Source: Thermoleophilia bacterium
GTDB taxonomy: Bacteria; Actinomycetota; Thermoleophilia; Gaiellales; Gaiellaceae
Length of the DNA stretch: 27,132 bases
Assembly: GCA_014534415.1 (NCBI GenBank)
Contig: JACVRM010000007.1
Location: 1 to 27,132 of the forward strand
Direction of reading: 5' to 3'
The first letter of the stretch is position 1, and the number at the start of each line of letters is the position of its first letter. This document shows, piece by piece, positions 7,215 through 13,979 of the stretch. The notes below the pieces were generated by a model that was given only the letters and a program-made list of their open reading frames with translations, had not been told where the DNA came from and searched no databases. A program made the position numbers and the translations under genes.

Positions 7215-8168
7215 CTACGACGGAACAGGTTCGAGCTCGACGACCTCCACCGCCGACGCGAGCCGTGTCGCCTCCCGGGCCTCGAAGCAGCCGGCGCCGA
7301 CCTCCAGCGTGGACGCCGTACCCGTCGCGACGGCGGTTCGCAACGCCTCCTCGCCGCCGCGGCCGGCGAGCCGGGCGGCGATGAAGGCCGCGAGCAGGAC
7401 GTCCCCCGACCCGACGCCCGACACGACGTCCACCCGCGGCGCGGCGGCGCGCAGGCGGCGCCGGACGCGCTCCTCGCGCAGGAGCGCGAAGCAGCCGCTC
7501 GTCTGGGTGATGAGAACGTTACGCGCGCCCATCTCCGCGATCCGATCGAGCGCGTGGAGGAAGTCCTCGTCGCCGTTGAACTCCTGCCCGACGAGCGCCT
7601 CCGCCTCGCGGTCGTTCGGCGAGACGAGGTAGGGCTCCGCCTCCACGCCGAGGCGAAGCGGCTCGCCCTCCGCGTCGATGACGGTCTGGACGCCGCGCCG
7701 GTTCAGCTCGCGGATGATCTCGGCGTAGAACGCCGTGTCGACCCCACGCGGCAGCGAGCCCGCGAAGACGACGAAGTCGGCCGAGCCGGCGAGGTAGCGC
7801 AGCTTCTCGCGGAGCACGTCGAGCTCGTCCGGCTCGACGGCCGGACCCCACTCGTAGATCTCCGTATACGAGCTCGCCATCGGGTCGACGACTGCGGTCG
7901 ACGTGCGCGAGTTCTCCCGGATGCGCACGAAGTCGTGGAGGATCGCCTCGGCGGTCAGCTCCTCGAGGATGCGCGTACCCGTCCCGCCCCCGGCGAGGCC
8001 GGTCGCAACGACGGGGACGCCGAGCCGCTTGAGCGCCCGTGCGATGTTGATGCCTTTTCCGCCTGCGAGCGTCAAGGCCGCGCTGGCGCGGTGGCGCTGT
8101 CCGGGCTGGAGGTTCGGCACGGTCAGCGTGCGATCGAGCGCCGCGTTGAGGGTGACGGTGACGATCAC
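7215..8168 (-). CDS. 1-phosphofructokinase-type PfkB sugar-phosphate kinase
   Basis: The protein has 317 residues and phosphorylates a sugar phosphate, most likely fructose 1-phosphate to the 1,6-bisphosphate. The N-terminus (VTVTLNAALDRT) and GGKGIN (36-41) match the FruK/LacC branch of the ribokinase family. The C-terminal PfkB signature VSGVGSGD (249-256) carries the catalytic Asp256, with the usual GAGD written GSGD. Tagatose-6-phosphate kinase (LacC type) is the main alternative. No PTS fructose permease gene is nearby, so the physiological substrate stays open. The start GTG 8168-8166 overlaps the dacA TGA by 4 nt. The frame runs open for 175 further codons upstream, but that part is only the dacA gene read out of frame. 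Confidence 0.85.
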   Translation of the reverse strand: MIVTVTLNAALDRTLTVPNLQPGQRHRASAALTLAGGKGINIARALKRLGVPVVATGLAGGGTGTRILEELTAEAILHDFVRIRENSRTSTAVVDPMASSYTEIYEWGPAVEPDELDVLREKLRYLAGSADFVVFAGSLPRGVDTAFYAEIIRELNRRGVQTVIDAEGEPLRLGVEAEPYLVSPNDREAEALVGQEFNGDEDFLHALDRIAEMGARNVLITQTSGCFALLREERVRRRLRAAAPRVDVVSGVGSGDVLLAAFIAARLAGRGGEEALRTAVATGTASTLEVGAGCFEAREATRLASAVEVVELEPVPS

Positions 8169-9283
8169 GGCAGCCACCCGAACAGGTTGTCCGCGACGCG
8201 CTCGGCATACCACTCGACGCGCGACGGCAGGCTCGGCGAGTCGACTCGGCGCGCCGCGACGAGCGGCGAGCGCGCGATCAGCCGCCGGCCTTCGTAGACT
8301 CGCACCTCGCCGAGCTGCTGCCCCTTCGCGACCGGGAGCGAGACGACCGCGGGCGCGACGACGCGTTCCCGGAGCGGCCGGCCCACGCGCACCGCGCGGC
8401 GCACGCCCCGTGGCGCGACGAGGCGCACCGGGCCGCGCCCGAACGGCGCCTCCACGCTCGCGTACACGCGCCGCTGCGAGACGACGGTGGCCGCACGGTA
8501 GCGCGAGAGCCCCCAGCGGAGCAGCGCCGCGAGATCGTCGTTCCGCTGCGCGCGCGACGGGCTGCCGAGGATCGTCGCGTAGATCGTCACGCCCTGCCCT
8601 CGAGCGGCGGCGACCTGGCACCACCCGGCGCGCGAGGTGTGGCCCGTCTTGACGCCGACGAGCCCCGGGAACGTCGCGAGCAGGTCGTTCCACGTCGCAA
8701 GCCGCCGGCCGCCCGCGATCACGACGGAGCGCTTGCGCACGGTCGCGCGCACGAACGGCTTGTTCATCACGACGCGCGCGAGCCGCGTCACGTCGTGCGC
8801 GCTCGAGACGTGTCCGGCCGCGTCGAGGCCGTCGGGTCGTACGAAATGCGTCTCGCGCAGGTTGAGCTGACGGGCGCGACGGTTCATGAGGCGAACGAAC
8901 CGCCGGTCGTCGCCGCGCCCGACGTGCTCGGCGAGCGCGAGCGCTGCGTCGTTCGCGCTCTGGATGAGCGCGGCCTCGACGAGATCGCGCACCGTCAGCC
9001 GCTCGCCCGTCCGCAGGTAGATCGTCGAGCCGCCGGCCGAAGTGCTGTCCGCCTGCACGATGACGCGCTCACCGAGACGCGAGCGCTCGAGCGCAAGCAG
9101 AACGGTCATCAGCTTGGTGATGCTCGCCATCGGCAGGCGGCGCCGAGGCGCTTTCGCGGCCAGCGGCTCGCCCGTCGCGCCGTTCGCCACGAGGAAGGCG
9201 CGCGCCTGCACCCCCGGCGGGGCGGCCGCTGCTGGGGCGGCGAGGGCAAGAGCCCCGCAGAGAGCGAGCAGCCGGAGCCGCAC
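8165..9283 (-). CDS. dacA: D-alanyl-D-alanine carboxypeptidase (penicillin-binding protein, S11 family)
   Basis: The protein has 372 residues and trims the terminal D-Ala of peptidoglycan stem pentapeptides outside the membrane. A signal peptide (about 1-21, ending AAPAAAA) is followed by the full set of penicillin-binding motifs: SITK (Ser54-Lys57), SAN (109-111) and KTG (212-214). After the catalytic domain comes a beta-rich C-terminal region (about 265-350) and a hydrophobic/basic tail that may touch the membrane, as in PBP5-type enzymes. The start is GTG 9283. It lacks an SD but sits 6 nt after TACGAT, fitting a leaderless transcript. It is transcribed just after pyrF and overlaps the PfkB kinase gene. 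Confidence 0.92.
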   Translation of the reverse strand: MRLRLLALCGALALAAPAAAAPPGVQARAFLVANGATGEPLAAKAPRRRLPMASITKLMTVLLALERSRLGERVIVQADSTSAGGSTIYLRTGERLTVRDLVEAALIQSANDAALALAEHVGRGDDRRFVRLMNRRARQLNLRETHFVRPDGLDAAGHVSSAHDVTRLARVVMNKPFVRATVRKRSVVIAGGRRLATWNDLLATFPGLVGVKTGHTSRAGWCQVAAARGQGVTIYATILGSPSRAQRNDDLAALLRWGLSRYRAATVVSQRRVYASVEAPFGRGPVRLVAPRGVRRAVRVGRPLRERVVAPAVVSLPVAKGQQLGEVRVYEGRRLIARSPLVAARRVDSPSLPSRVEWYAERVADNLFGWLP

Positions 9284-9389
9284 GGCATGATCGTACCGGC
9301 GCTAGCAGGACGGCCACGTTGGCGGCGAGCAGGAAGGCGGCGGGAGCGGCGAAGCGCACGATGAGCGAGTCCCGCCGGGGCGAGATCGC
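9284..9389 (-). pseudogene. Possible remnant of a membrane-anchored protein between pyrF and dacA
   Basis: In the minus-strand gap after the pyrF stop, one frame reads AISPRRDSLIVRFAAPAAFL and continues LAANVAVLLAPVR: charged residues, then one clear transmembrane helix. This resembles the N-terminus of single-pass (for example LysM-bearing) envelope proteins. After the helix the frame runs into dacA out of frame and becomes ordinary shadow sequence. A possible start is GTG 9359. It could be a gene truncated by deletion, or chance hydrophobicity in GC-rich DNA. The dacA -10 element lies at its end. Confidence 0.3.
9290..9295 (-). promoter_or_regulatory. Putative -10 element (TACGAT) of dacA
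   Basis: TACGAT on the minus strand lies 6 nt before GTG 9283. The start codon would be at or next to the transcription start. No -35 match was seen. Confidence 0.5.
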
Positions 9390-10319
9390 CTACCAGCCGG
9401 AGGCGGCCCAGATCTCGGCGCGGGTACGCGCGGCGGCCGCTCCCGCTGCCGCCCGCCAGTCGGCCTCGCCGTGGCGGGCGGCGTAGATGATCGAGCGCGC
9501 CGCCGCGACGAGCGCGCTCGCCGGCCCGCTCGTGAACGCGCGCGCCACGTCTGCGGGCGTCGCGCCCTGCGCTCCGAACCCCGGCAGCAGCAGGATCGCC
9601 TGCGGGAGGAGCCGGCGGGCCTCGCCGACCGCGCGCGGATGCGTCGCCCCGACAACCGCCCCGACGCTCGAAAGTCCTCGAGCGCCGACGAGGTCTTCGC
9701 CCCAATCCGCGACGAGCCGTGCCACGTGCTGCCAGACCGGTCGGCCGTCGGAGAGTGCGAGGTCCTGCACGTCGGCGCTACCCGCGTTCGACGTCTTGAC
9801 GAGGCAGAAGACGCCTGCGCCGTGCCGGCGGCAGGCCGCCAGGAACGGGTCGACGGAATCGCGACCCAGGTACGGGTTGAGCGTGATCGCGTCCGCGAGC
9901 GGTTCGGCTTCCCCGCGAGGATCCAGGTACGCGGTCGCGTACGCGCGCGCCGTGGACGCGATGTCGCCCCGCTTCGCGTCCGCCACGACGAGCAGCCCAG
10001 CACGGCGCGCGTACGCGCACGTCTCCGCGAGCGCATGGCTCCCGGGAGCGCCGAGCGCCTCGAAGAACGCGAGCTGGGGCTTCACCGCGACCGCATAGGG
10101 CGCGACCGCGTCGACGATCGCGCAGCAGAAGCGCGCGACCGCATCGGCGGCCTCGTCGTCGCCGCGATGGACGCTGCCCCGCAGCTCGACGGGGAGCAGA
10201 TCGAGCCGCGGATCGAGCCCGACGACGAGCTGGCTGCGCTTGCGGTCGACACAGTCGGCGAGCCGGTCGCCGAACATGGCGACCGCCGCGGCTGGACCGC
10301 TGGCCAGCTCCTGCGCCAC
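9390..10319 (-). CDS. pyrF: Orotidine 5'-phosphate decarboxylase, type 2
   Basis: The protein has 309 residues and makes UMP from OMP, the last step of de novo pyrimidine synthesis. The type 2 (longer, actinobacterial/myxobacterial) form is shown by FGDRLADCVDRKRSQLVVGL at 16-35, VKPQLAFFEA, the catalytic Lys/Asp array DAKRGDI (114-120), ITLNPYLGRDS and LLPGFGAQGA. GTG 10319 is preferred because a TAAGCT element ends 6 nt upstream, as for other unit-heading genes here. ATG 10277 (residue 15) would give a more usual family N-terminus and cannot be excluded. pyrE lies 450 nt away in the next unit. Confidence 0.93.
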   Translation of the reverse strand: MAQELASGPAAAVAMFGDRLADCVDRKRSQLVVGLDPRLDLLPVELRGSVHRGDDEAADAVARFCCAIVDAVAPYAVAVKPQLAFFEALGAPGSHALAETCAYARRAGLLVVADAKRGDIASTARAYATAYLDPRGEAEPLADAITLNPYLGRDSVDPFLAACRRHGAGVFCLVKTSNAGSADVQDLALSDGRPVWQHVARLVADWGEDLVGARGLSSVGAVVGATHPRAVGEARRLLPQAILLLPGFGAQGATPADVARAFTSGPASALVAAARSIIYAARHGEADWRAAAGAAAARTRAEIWAASGW

Positions 10320-10325
10320 GACCGG

Positions 10326-10331
10326 AGCTTA
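10326..10331 (-). promoter_or_regulatory. Putative -10 element (TAAGCT) of pyrF
   Basis: TAAGCT on the minus strand is 6 nt before GTG 10319, in the gap behind the hup terminator. This spacing supports the GTG as a leaderless start. Confidence 0.5.
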
Positions 10332-10385
10332 GGCAACCGTGAGGAGCGCGCGGACGGTCGTTCTCCCCGCCGATGCGGAGAGAGC

Positions 10386-10408
10386 GGGGGCCGCTTTCGC
10401 GGCCCCCC
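10386..10408 (-). terminator. Strong hairpin terminator of hup
   Basis: On the minus strand GGGGGCCGC-GAAA-GCGGCCCCC forms a 9-bp GC-only stem closed by a GNRA tetraloop, 21 nt after the hup stop. No T-run follows, as is common for terminators in very GC-rich actinobacteria. It separates hup from pyrF. Confidence 0.75.
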
Positions 10409-10429
10409 AAACCCTCGAGCGCGGGTTCT

Positions 10430-10708
10430 CTAGCTCTTGAGCGCCTGCTTGAGCGAGCTGCCCGCCTGGAAGCGCGGCACCGTCGCCGCCGGAATCTGAA
10501 CCTTCTGGCCCGGGTTGCGCGGGTTGACGCCCTCGCGCGCGGCGCGCTGAGCGGTCGAGAACTTGCCGAAGCCGGTGAACGACACGGAGTCGCCCTGCTT
10601 GAGCGCGTCGGTCACGCTCGAGAGGAAGGCATCGACCGCCTTCCCGGCATCCCGCCGGCTCAGGCCGCTCTTCGCCGCGACCTGGTCCACGAATTCCTGT
10701 TTCGTCAC
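10430..10708 (-). CDS. hup: HU family nucleoid DNA-binding protein
   Basis: The protein has 92 residues, the normal HU length. It is a dimeric DNA-bending protein of the nucleoid. It begins TKQEFVDQVAAKSGLSRRDA (residues 2-21). FTGFGKF leads into the beta-arm, and ARAG is replaced by REGVNPRNPGQKVQIPA. This includes the RNPQTG-like RNPGQ tip and the conserved Pro that intercalates DNA. The C-terminal helix ends FQAGSSLKQALKS. There is no Lys-rich tail as in mycobacterial HupB. GTG 10708 was chosen over a longer upstream frame because a strong SD (GGAGGAG) lies just before it. It has its own promoter and terminator, so it can be expressed far above the upstream pyrE. Confidence 0.96.
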   Translation of the reverse strand: MTKQEFVDQVAAKSGLSRRDAGKAVDAFLSSVTDALKQGDSVSFTGFGKFSTAQRAAREGVNPRNPGQKVQIPAATVPRFQAGSSLKQALKS

Positions 10709-10745
10709 GAGCTCTCCTCCCATCGACTCAGGGACACGGGGCGGA

Positions 10746-10774
10746 ACCCTAACAGGGTGTCCGTTTCGGCTCAA
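10746..10774 (-). promoter_or_regulatory. hup promoter, overlapping the end of pyrE and a hairpin
   Basis: On the minus strand TTGAGC (10774-10769, overlapping the pyrE stop) and TAGGGT (10751-10746) are separated by exactly 17 nt, a good sigma-A-type promoter. The -10 lies inside an inverted repeat at 10743-10762 (ACCCT-GTT-AGGGT with flanking GGA/TCC and one bulge). That repeat could be an operator or a weak pyrE terminator. A leader of about 30 nt carries the SD. Confidence 0.65.
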
Positions 10775-11328
10775 CGATGCGGGTTTGCGGCACTTTTACG
10801 GCTCTCGAGCAGATCCGCGGCGCGAAAAAGCGGCCGGAGCCGAACGCCGTGGGTCGCGAGCAGCTCCACGCCCCCCTCCTCGCGGTCGACAACACAGACA
10901 ACGGTGCTACAGCGCAGCGCCGCTGCGCGCAACGTCTGGACGGCCTCGAGCGCGGCGCCCCCGGACGTCACGACGTCCTCGATCACGCAGACGCATTCGC
11001 CGGCCCCCCAGACGCCCTCGAGCCGGTTCGCGGTGCCGTATCCCTTCGCCTCGTCGCGGACGATCAGGAACGGCAGACCGGAGGCGAGCGATGCCGCAGC
11101 GGCGAGCGCCACGGCGCCGAGCGCCGGCCCGGCGAGCCGGGTCGCCTCCGGCTCGTATTCGGCAACGGCAGCGGCGAGCCGCTCGCCAAGCGGCGCGAGG
11201 AGCGACGGCTGGGTCTCGAAGCGGTACTTGTCGAGGTAGTAGCGCGACCGCCGGCCGGAGCGCAGCACGAAGTCGCCCTCGAGGTACGCGTGCTCGGCGA
11301 GCGCGGCTCCGAGCTCGGAGTCGTTCAC
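10771..11328 (-). CDS. pyrE: Orotate phosphoribosyltransferase
   Basis: The protein has 185 residues and joins orotate to PRPP to give OMP, the substrate of PyrF. The PRPP-binding signature VCVIEDVVTSGGA lies at 114-126. The flexible catalytic loop reads RDEAKGYGTANRLEG (from 91), with the usual basic/His residues partly replaced (Asp92, Tyr97). SGRRSRYYLDKYRF near the start fits the orotate-binding strand. Length is slightly short for the family (about 190-215), but no motif is missing. The start GTG 11328 overlaps the TGA of the 66-aa gene by 4 nt. It is the third gene of the Roadblock unit and is followed by hup, whose promoter begins at the pyrE stop. Confidence 0.93.
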   Translation of the reverse strand: MNDSELGAALAEHAYLEGDFVLRSGRRSRYYLDKYRFETQPSLLAPLGERLAAAVAEYEPEATRLAGPALGAVALAAAASLASGLPFLIVRDEAKGYGTANRLEGVWGAGECVCVIEDVVTSGGAALEAVQTLRAAALRCSTVVCVVDREEGGVELLATHGVRLRPLFRAADLLESRKSAANPHR

Positions 11329-11525
11329 CGGCCGGCGGCCGCGATCAGCTCGCGGGCGAGGCCGACGAGTCGCGCGCCGCCGACGGCCGCGCCGGGCAAC
11401 GCAACCGAGGAGCCGTCGTCGTAGTGAAGCTCGGCACGCTCGGCGCGCGCCGCTCTCGTCCGCCGGCCGACGAGCGCCGCGGCGCCGACCCCGCCGAGCA
11501 CGACCAGGACGCTACGCGGTCGCAC
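11325..11525 (-). CDS. Small single-pass membrane protein of unknown function (66 aa)
   Basis: The frame starts at GTG 11525, 14 nt before the end of the Roadblock gene, and its stop overlaps the pyrE start by 4 nt. This linked position is the main support that it is a real gene. A hydrophobic helix (about 5-20) is followed by an Arg/Ala-rich stretch (21-32), a short polar region with HYDDGSS (34-40) and a predicted C-terminal helix. The basic stretch after the helix suggests that the C-terminus faces the cytoplasm. I do not recognise a family. The coupling to a Roadblock protein suggests a possible membrane partner for it. Confidence 0.6.
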   Translation of the reverse strand: MRPRSVLVVLGGVGAAALVGRRTRAARAERAELHYDDGSSVALPGAAVGGARLVGLARELIAAAGR

Positions 11526-11862
11526 CGGCGGTCTGCGCGAGCGCGCGCAGGCAGTTGTCGAGGTCGTAGAACACGAGCGTCTCGGCCGCCGCTGTGGCGA
11601 CGGCGGCCGCGAGCCACCCCCGCTCGCCGCGAGCGGCATAAACGCCGCCGTCCCGCGTCAGCACGCGCAGGCGGACGAGCGTTCGCCCCTGCGAGCGGCG
11701 CAGCTCGTCGGCGGCGACGATGAGCTCGCGCGCGGCGCGGCCCAGCTCCGCCGGCTGAGCGACCGTCGAGGCGATCGCCTCGCCGGAGTCGTCGAGCAGC
11801 ACAGCCGCGCGCACGTGCGGCGCGACCTCGCGCAGCTCGGCGAGCGCGGCAGCAACATCCAC
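11512..11862 (-). CDS. Roadblock/LC7 domain protein
   Basis: The protein has 116 residues, one complete Roadblock/LC7 fold: N-terminal helix, then the strand VRAAVLLDDSGEAIAST (17-33), a central helix (38-57), LVRLRVLTRDGGVYAARG (62-79), a hydrophobic helix and LVFYDLDNCLRAL at the C-terminus. Roadblock proteins usually dimerise and act with small Ras-like GTPases (MglA/MglB, or the Roadblock-DUF742-GTPase conservons of actinomycetes). No GTPase or histidine-kinase gene is nearby, so this is a stand-alone copy. The start GTG 11862 lies 6 nt after TAGGTT and lacks an SD. It heads the unit with the 66-aa protein and pyrE. The family call is from fold pattern rather than a strict motif. Confidence 0.7.
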   Translation of the reverse strand: MDVAAALAELREVAPHVRAAVLLDDSGEAIASTVAQPAELGRAARELIVAADELRRSQGRTLVRLRVLTRDGGVYAARGERGWLAAAVATAAAETLVFYDLDNCLRALAQTAGATA

Positions 11863-11868
11863 CCACGC

Positions 11869-11874
11869 AACCTA
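11869..11874 (-). promoter_or_regulatory. Putative -10 element (TAGGTT) of the Roadblock-pyrE unit
   Basis: TAGGTT on the minus strand is 6 nt before GTG 11862, in the 52-nt divergent gap facing the YihY gene. On the plus strand AATACT at 11901-11906, 8 nt before GTG 11915, may serve YihY in the same way but is a weaker match. Confidence 0.45.
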
Positions 11875-11914
11875 GCGCGGGAGGAGTGGCGGCGGCGGGG
11901 AATACTCAGACGTC

Positions 11915-12739
11915 GTGCGCGCACCTCTCGCCAAGTTCTTCGCCGACCGCGGGCCCCACGTCGCGGCGATGATCGCGTACTTCGCGCTGCTCTCGTTCGT
12001 GCCGCTCGTATTCCTCGCGCTGGCGCTGTTCGGCCTGACGGGCCGCGTGGACGAGTCGAGCTACCTCGTCACCGAGCTGAAGTCGATGTTCCCGTCGCGC
12101 TCGTTCGAACAGATCGTCCGCGTGGTGCAGGCGATTCAGGACAACGCGACCACGCTCGGCGTGGTCGGCGGCATCCTGCTCGTCTGGTCGTCTCTGTCGC
12201 TCTTCAGCGTGCTCGAGTCGGCTTTCAACATCGTGTACGGGCGCCCGAACCGTTCCTTCCTGCACGGCAAGCTCGTGGCGATCGTCCTGCTCCTCGGGTC
12301 GCTCGTGGTGCTGTTCGTCGGGCTCGTCGTCGGGACGATCGGCTTCGAGTTCCTGACCCGGTACGCCGGTGGAGTCGTGGACAACGAGTACGTCGCGTAC
12401 ATCCTGTCCGTGCTGGCGTCGTCGGCCGCCGTGCTCGTCTTCGTGGTCGCGATCTACTACTTGCTCACGAACGTCAAGCTGACCGTCCACGAGGTGTTGC
12501 CGGGCGCTCTGCTGGCGACGATCGTGCTCCAGACGAGCTTCCAGGTGCTGCCCCTCTACCTCCGGCTCACCGACGACCTGCTCGCGCTCCAGGCCTTCGG
12601 CGGTCTGCCCATCCTGCTGATCTGGCTCTACGTGATGGCCAACGTGCTCGTCTTCGGTGCGGAGGTGAACTGGTGGCTCGCGCGAGGCCGCTTCGAGGCG
12701 GTCCAGCAGGCGCGCGAGGAGGCGGCCGGCCTCGCCTAA
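11915..12739 (+). CDS. YihY/virulence factor BrkB family membrane protein
   Basis: The protein has 274 residues, the usual length. About six transmembrane helices are visible. Family motifs are AAMIAYFALLSFVPLVFLAL near the N-terminus, SLFSVLESAFNIVYG in the centre, VHEVLPGALLATIVLQ, and the C-terminal GGLPILLIWLYVMANVLVFG (229-248) with EVNWWLAR. YihY proteins are often mislabelled RNase BN. Their true role is unsettled, with envelope or transport functions suggested. GTG 11915 begins with a short basic N-terminus and has no SD. Its stop (TAA 12737-12739) overlaps the rdgB stop by 4 nt in convergent orientation, leaving no space for a terminator between the two genes. Confidence 0.9.
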   Translation: MRAPLAKFFADRGPHVAAMIAYFALLSFVPLVFLALALFGLTGRVDESSYLVTELKSMFPSRSFEQIVRVVQAIQDNATTLGVVGGILLVWSSLSLFSVLESAFNIVYGRPNRSFLHGKLVAIVLLLGSLVVLFVGLVVGTIGFEFLTRYAGGVVDNEYVAYILSVLASSAAVLVFVVAIYYLLTNVKLTVHEVLPGALLATIVLQTSFQVLPLYLRLTDDLLALQAFGGLPILLIWLYVMANVLVFGAEVNWWLARGRFEAVQQAREEAAGLA

Positions 12740-13293
12740 CAGCGGGTGTGAACAGCCTCGCGCAGCGCCGCGGCGGCGCGGGCGCGGTGCGAGTTCGCGC
12801 GTTTCCACGCGTTCCCCAGCTCGGCGACCGTCCTGGCCTCGCCGTCGGGGATGAAGATCGGGTCGTAGCCGAACCCTTCCGAGCCGCGCGGCTCGTCCGC
12901 GACGCGGCCCTCGAGCATGCCCCTCGCGCGCAGCTCCTTACCGTCCGGAGACAGGCACACCAGCTCGCAGACGTAACGCGCCCGGCGATTCTCGACGCCC
13001 CCGAGCGCGTCCAGGAGCTTCGCGACGTGCCCGCTCTCCCCTGCCCAGCGCGCCGACGCGACGCCGGGTCGGCCGCCGAGCGCGTCGACCTCGATGCCCG
13101 AGTCCTCGCCGAGCACCCAGCCGTCCGTAAGGCTGCGCCCGAAGCGCGCCTTGGAGCGCGCGTTGTCGTAGTAGGTCTGACCCTCCTCGGGCGGAAACTC
13201 GGCGGCGCCCAGCAGCTCGATCTCCCAGCCGGCCAGCGCCGCGGCGAGTTCCGAGAGCTTGTGCTCGTTGCGCGACGCGAGCCGCAGCCTCAC
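12736..13293 (-). CDS. rdgB: Non-canonical purine NTP pyrophosphatase (RdgB/HAM1)
   Basis: The protein has 185 residues and hydrolyses dITP, dXTP and ITP to monophosphates, keeping deaminated purines out of DNA and RNA. Motifs are LASRNEHKLSEL near the N-terminus, GEDSGIEVDALGGRPGVASA with the catalytic acidic residues, and GSEGFGYDPIF. The start GTG 13293-13291 was chosen because it overlaps the mgtC TGA by 4 nt, the habit of this genome, and gives the usual family N-terminus. Another GTG 9 nt upstream is possible. It is the last gene of murI-rph-mgtC-rdgB; linkage of rph and rdgB is common in bacteria. Confidence 0.94.
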   Translation of the reverse strand: MRLRLASRNEHKLSELAAALAGWEIELLGAAEFPPEEGQTYYDNARSKARFGRSLTDGWVLGEDSGIEVDALGGRPGVASARWAGESGHVAKLLDALGGVENRRARYVCELVCLSPDGKELRARGMLEGRVADEPRGSEGFGYDPIFIPDGEARTVAELGNAWKRANSHRARAAAALREAVHTRC

Positions 13294-13979
13294 GTATGCC
13301 ACTCGACGCGACGCACCTCTTCCATCTGCGTCACCTCGTCGATGACCTCGCCGGTCCGGGCCGCCTCGCGGAACTCAGCCTGGACCGATACGAACCGGCG
13401 GTCCTCCTCGTCTTCGATCTCCAAGCCGTGGACGCGCACGTTGAGCTGCTCGAGCTTCGCGAGCAGCGGCGCGGCGCTGTGGCCCGGCGGCAGGTCGACG
13501 ACGAGACGGCCCTCCTCGGGGCGCAGACGCTGGACGACGCGGTGCGCGGCCATGCGCAGCGGCCACAGTGCGATGAGAACGAGCGCGGTCGACACGACGG
13601 CGGCGCTGTAGTAGCCGGCGCCGGCGGCGAGGCCGATCGCGGCGACGACCCAGAGCGTCGCCGCGGTTGTCAGGCCGCGAACCGAGAGGCCCTGGCGAAT
13701 GATGGCGCCCGCGCCGAGGAAGCCGATCCCAGTGACGATCTGCGCCGCGATGCGCGTCGGGTCGAGATTGATGCCCGTCCGGAAGCCGTAGTCGAAATCG
13801 CGGAAGCCGTAGGCCGAGACGAGCGTGAACAGCGCCGCCCCCACGGCGACGAGCATGTGCGTTCGGAAGCCGGCCTCGCGGTCCCGGAGCTCGCGTTCGA
13901 AGCCGATCGCGCCGCCGAGCGCGCCGGCGAGCGCGACGCGCAGGATCACCTCCGGCCACTCGAGCTCAGGCAGGGCCAC
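13290..13979 (-). CDS. MgtC/SapB family membrane protein
   Basis: The protein has 229 residues. The N-terminal half is a MgtC-type membrane domain with GGAIGFERELRDREAGFRTH (22-41), MLVAVGAALFTLVS, TGIGFLGAGAII and LTTAATLWVVAAIGLAAG. These are the conserved blocks of the family. The C-terminal part (about 155-229) is a soluble ACT-like domain. Family members are linked to Mg2+ limitation and to inhibition of F-type ATPase in pathogens, but most environmental homologues are uncharacterised. Here the gene is inserted between rph and rdgB and overlaps both (14 nt and 4 nt), so it is co-expressed with housekeeping genes. No Mg2+ leader (mgtL-like) can sit in front of it for lack of space. Confidence 0.9.
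   Translation of the reverse strand: MALPELEWPEVILRVALAGALGGAIGFERELRDREAGFRTHMLVAVGAALFTLVSAYGFRDFDYGFRTGINLDPTRIAAQIVTGIGFLGAGAIIRQGLSVRGLTTAATLWVVAAIGLAAGAGYYSAAVVSTALVLIALWPLRMAAHRVVQRLRPEEGRLVVDLPPGHSAAPLLAKLEQLNVRVHGLEIEDEEDRRFVSVQAEFREAARTGEVIDEVTQMEEVRRVEWHT

Noticed and set aside
8169..8693. N-terminal extension of the PfkB kinase by 175 codons
   Set aside because: The extension is dacA read in another frame. The kinase fold begins exactly at GTG 8168, which overlaps the dacA stop by 4 nt.
10709..10774. Longer hup start 22 codons upstream
   Set aside because: HU proteins begin at TKQEF-like sequence, and a strong SD sits directly before GTG 10708. The extension overlaps the promoter.
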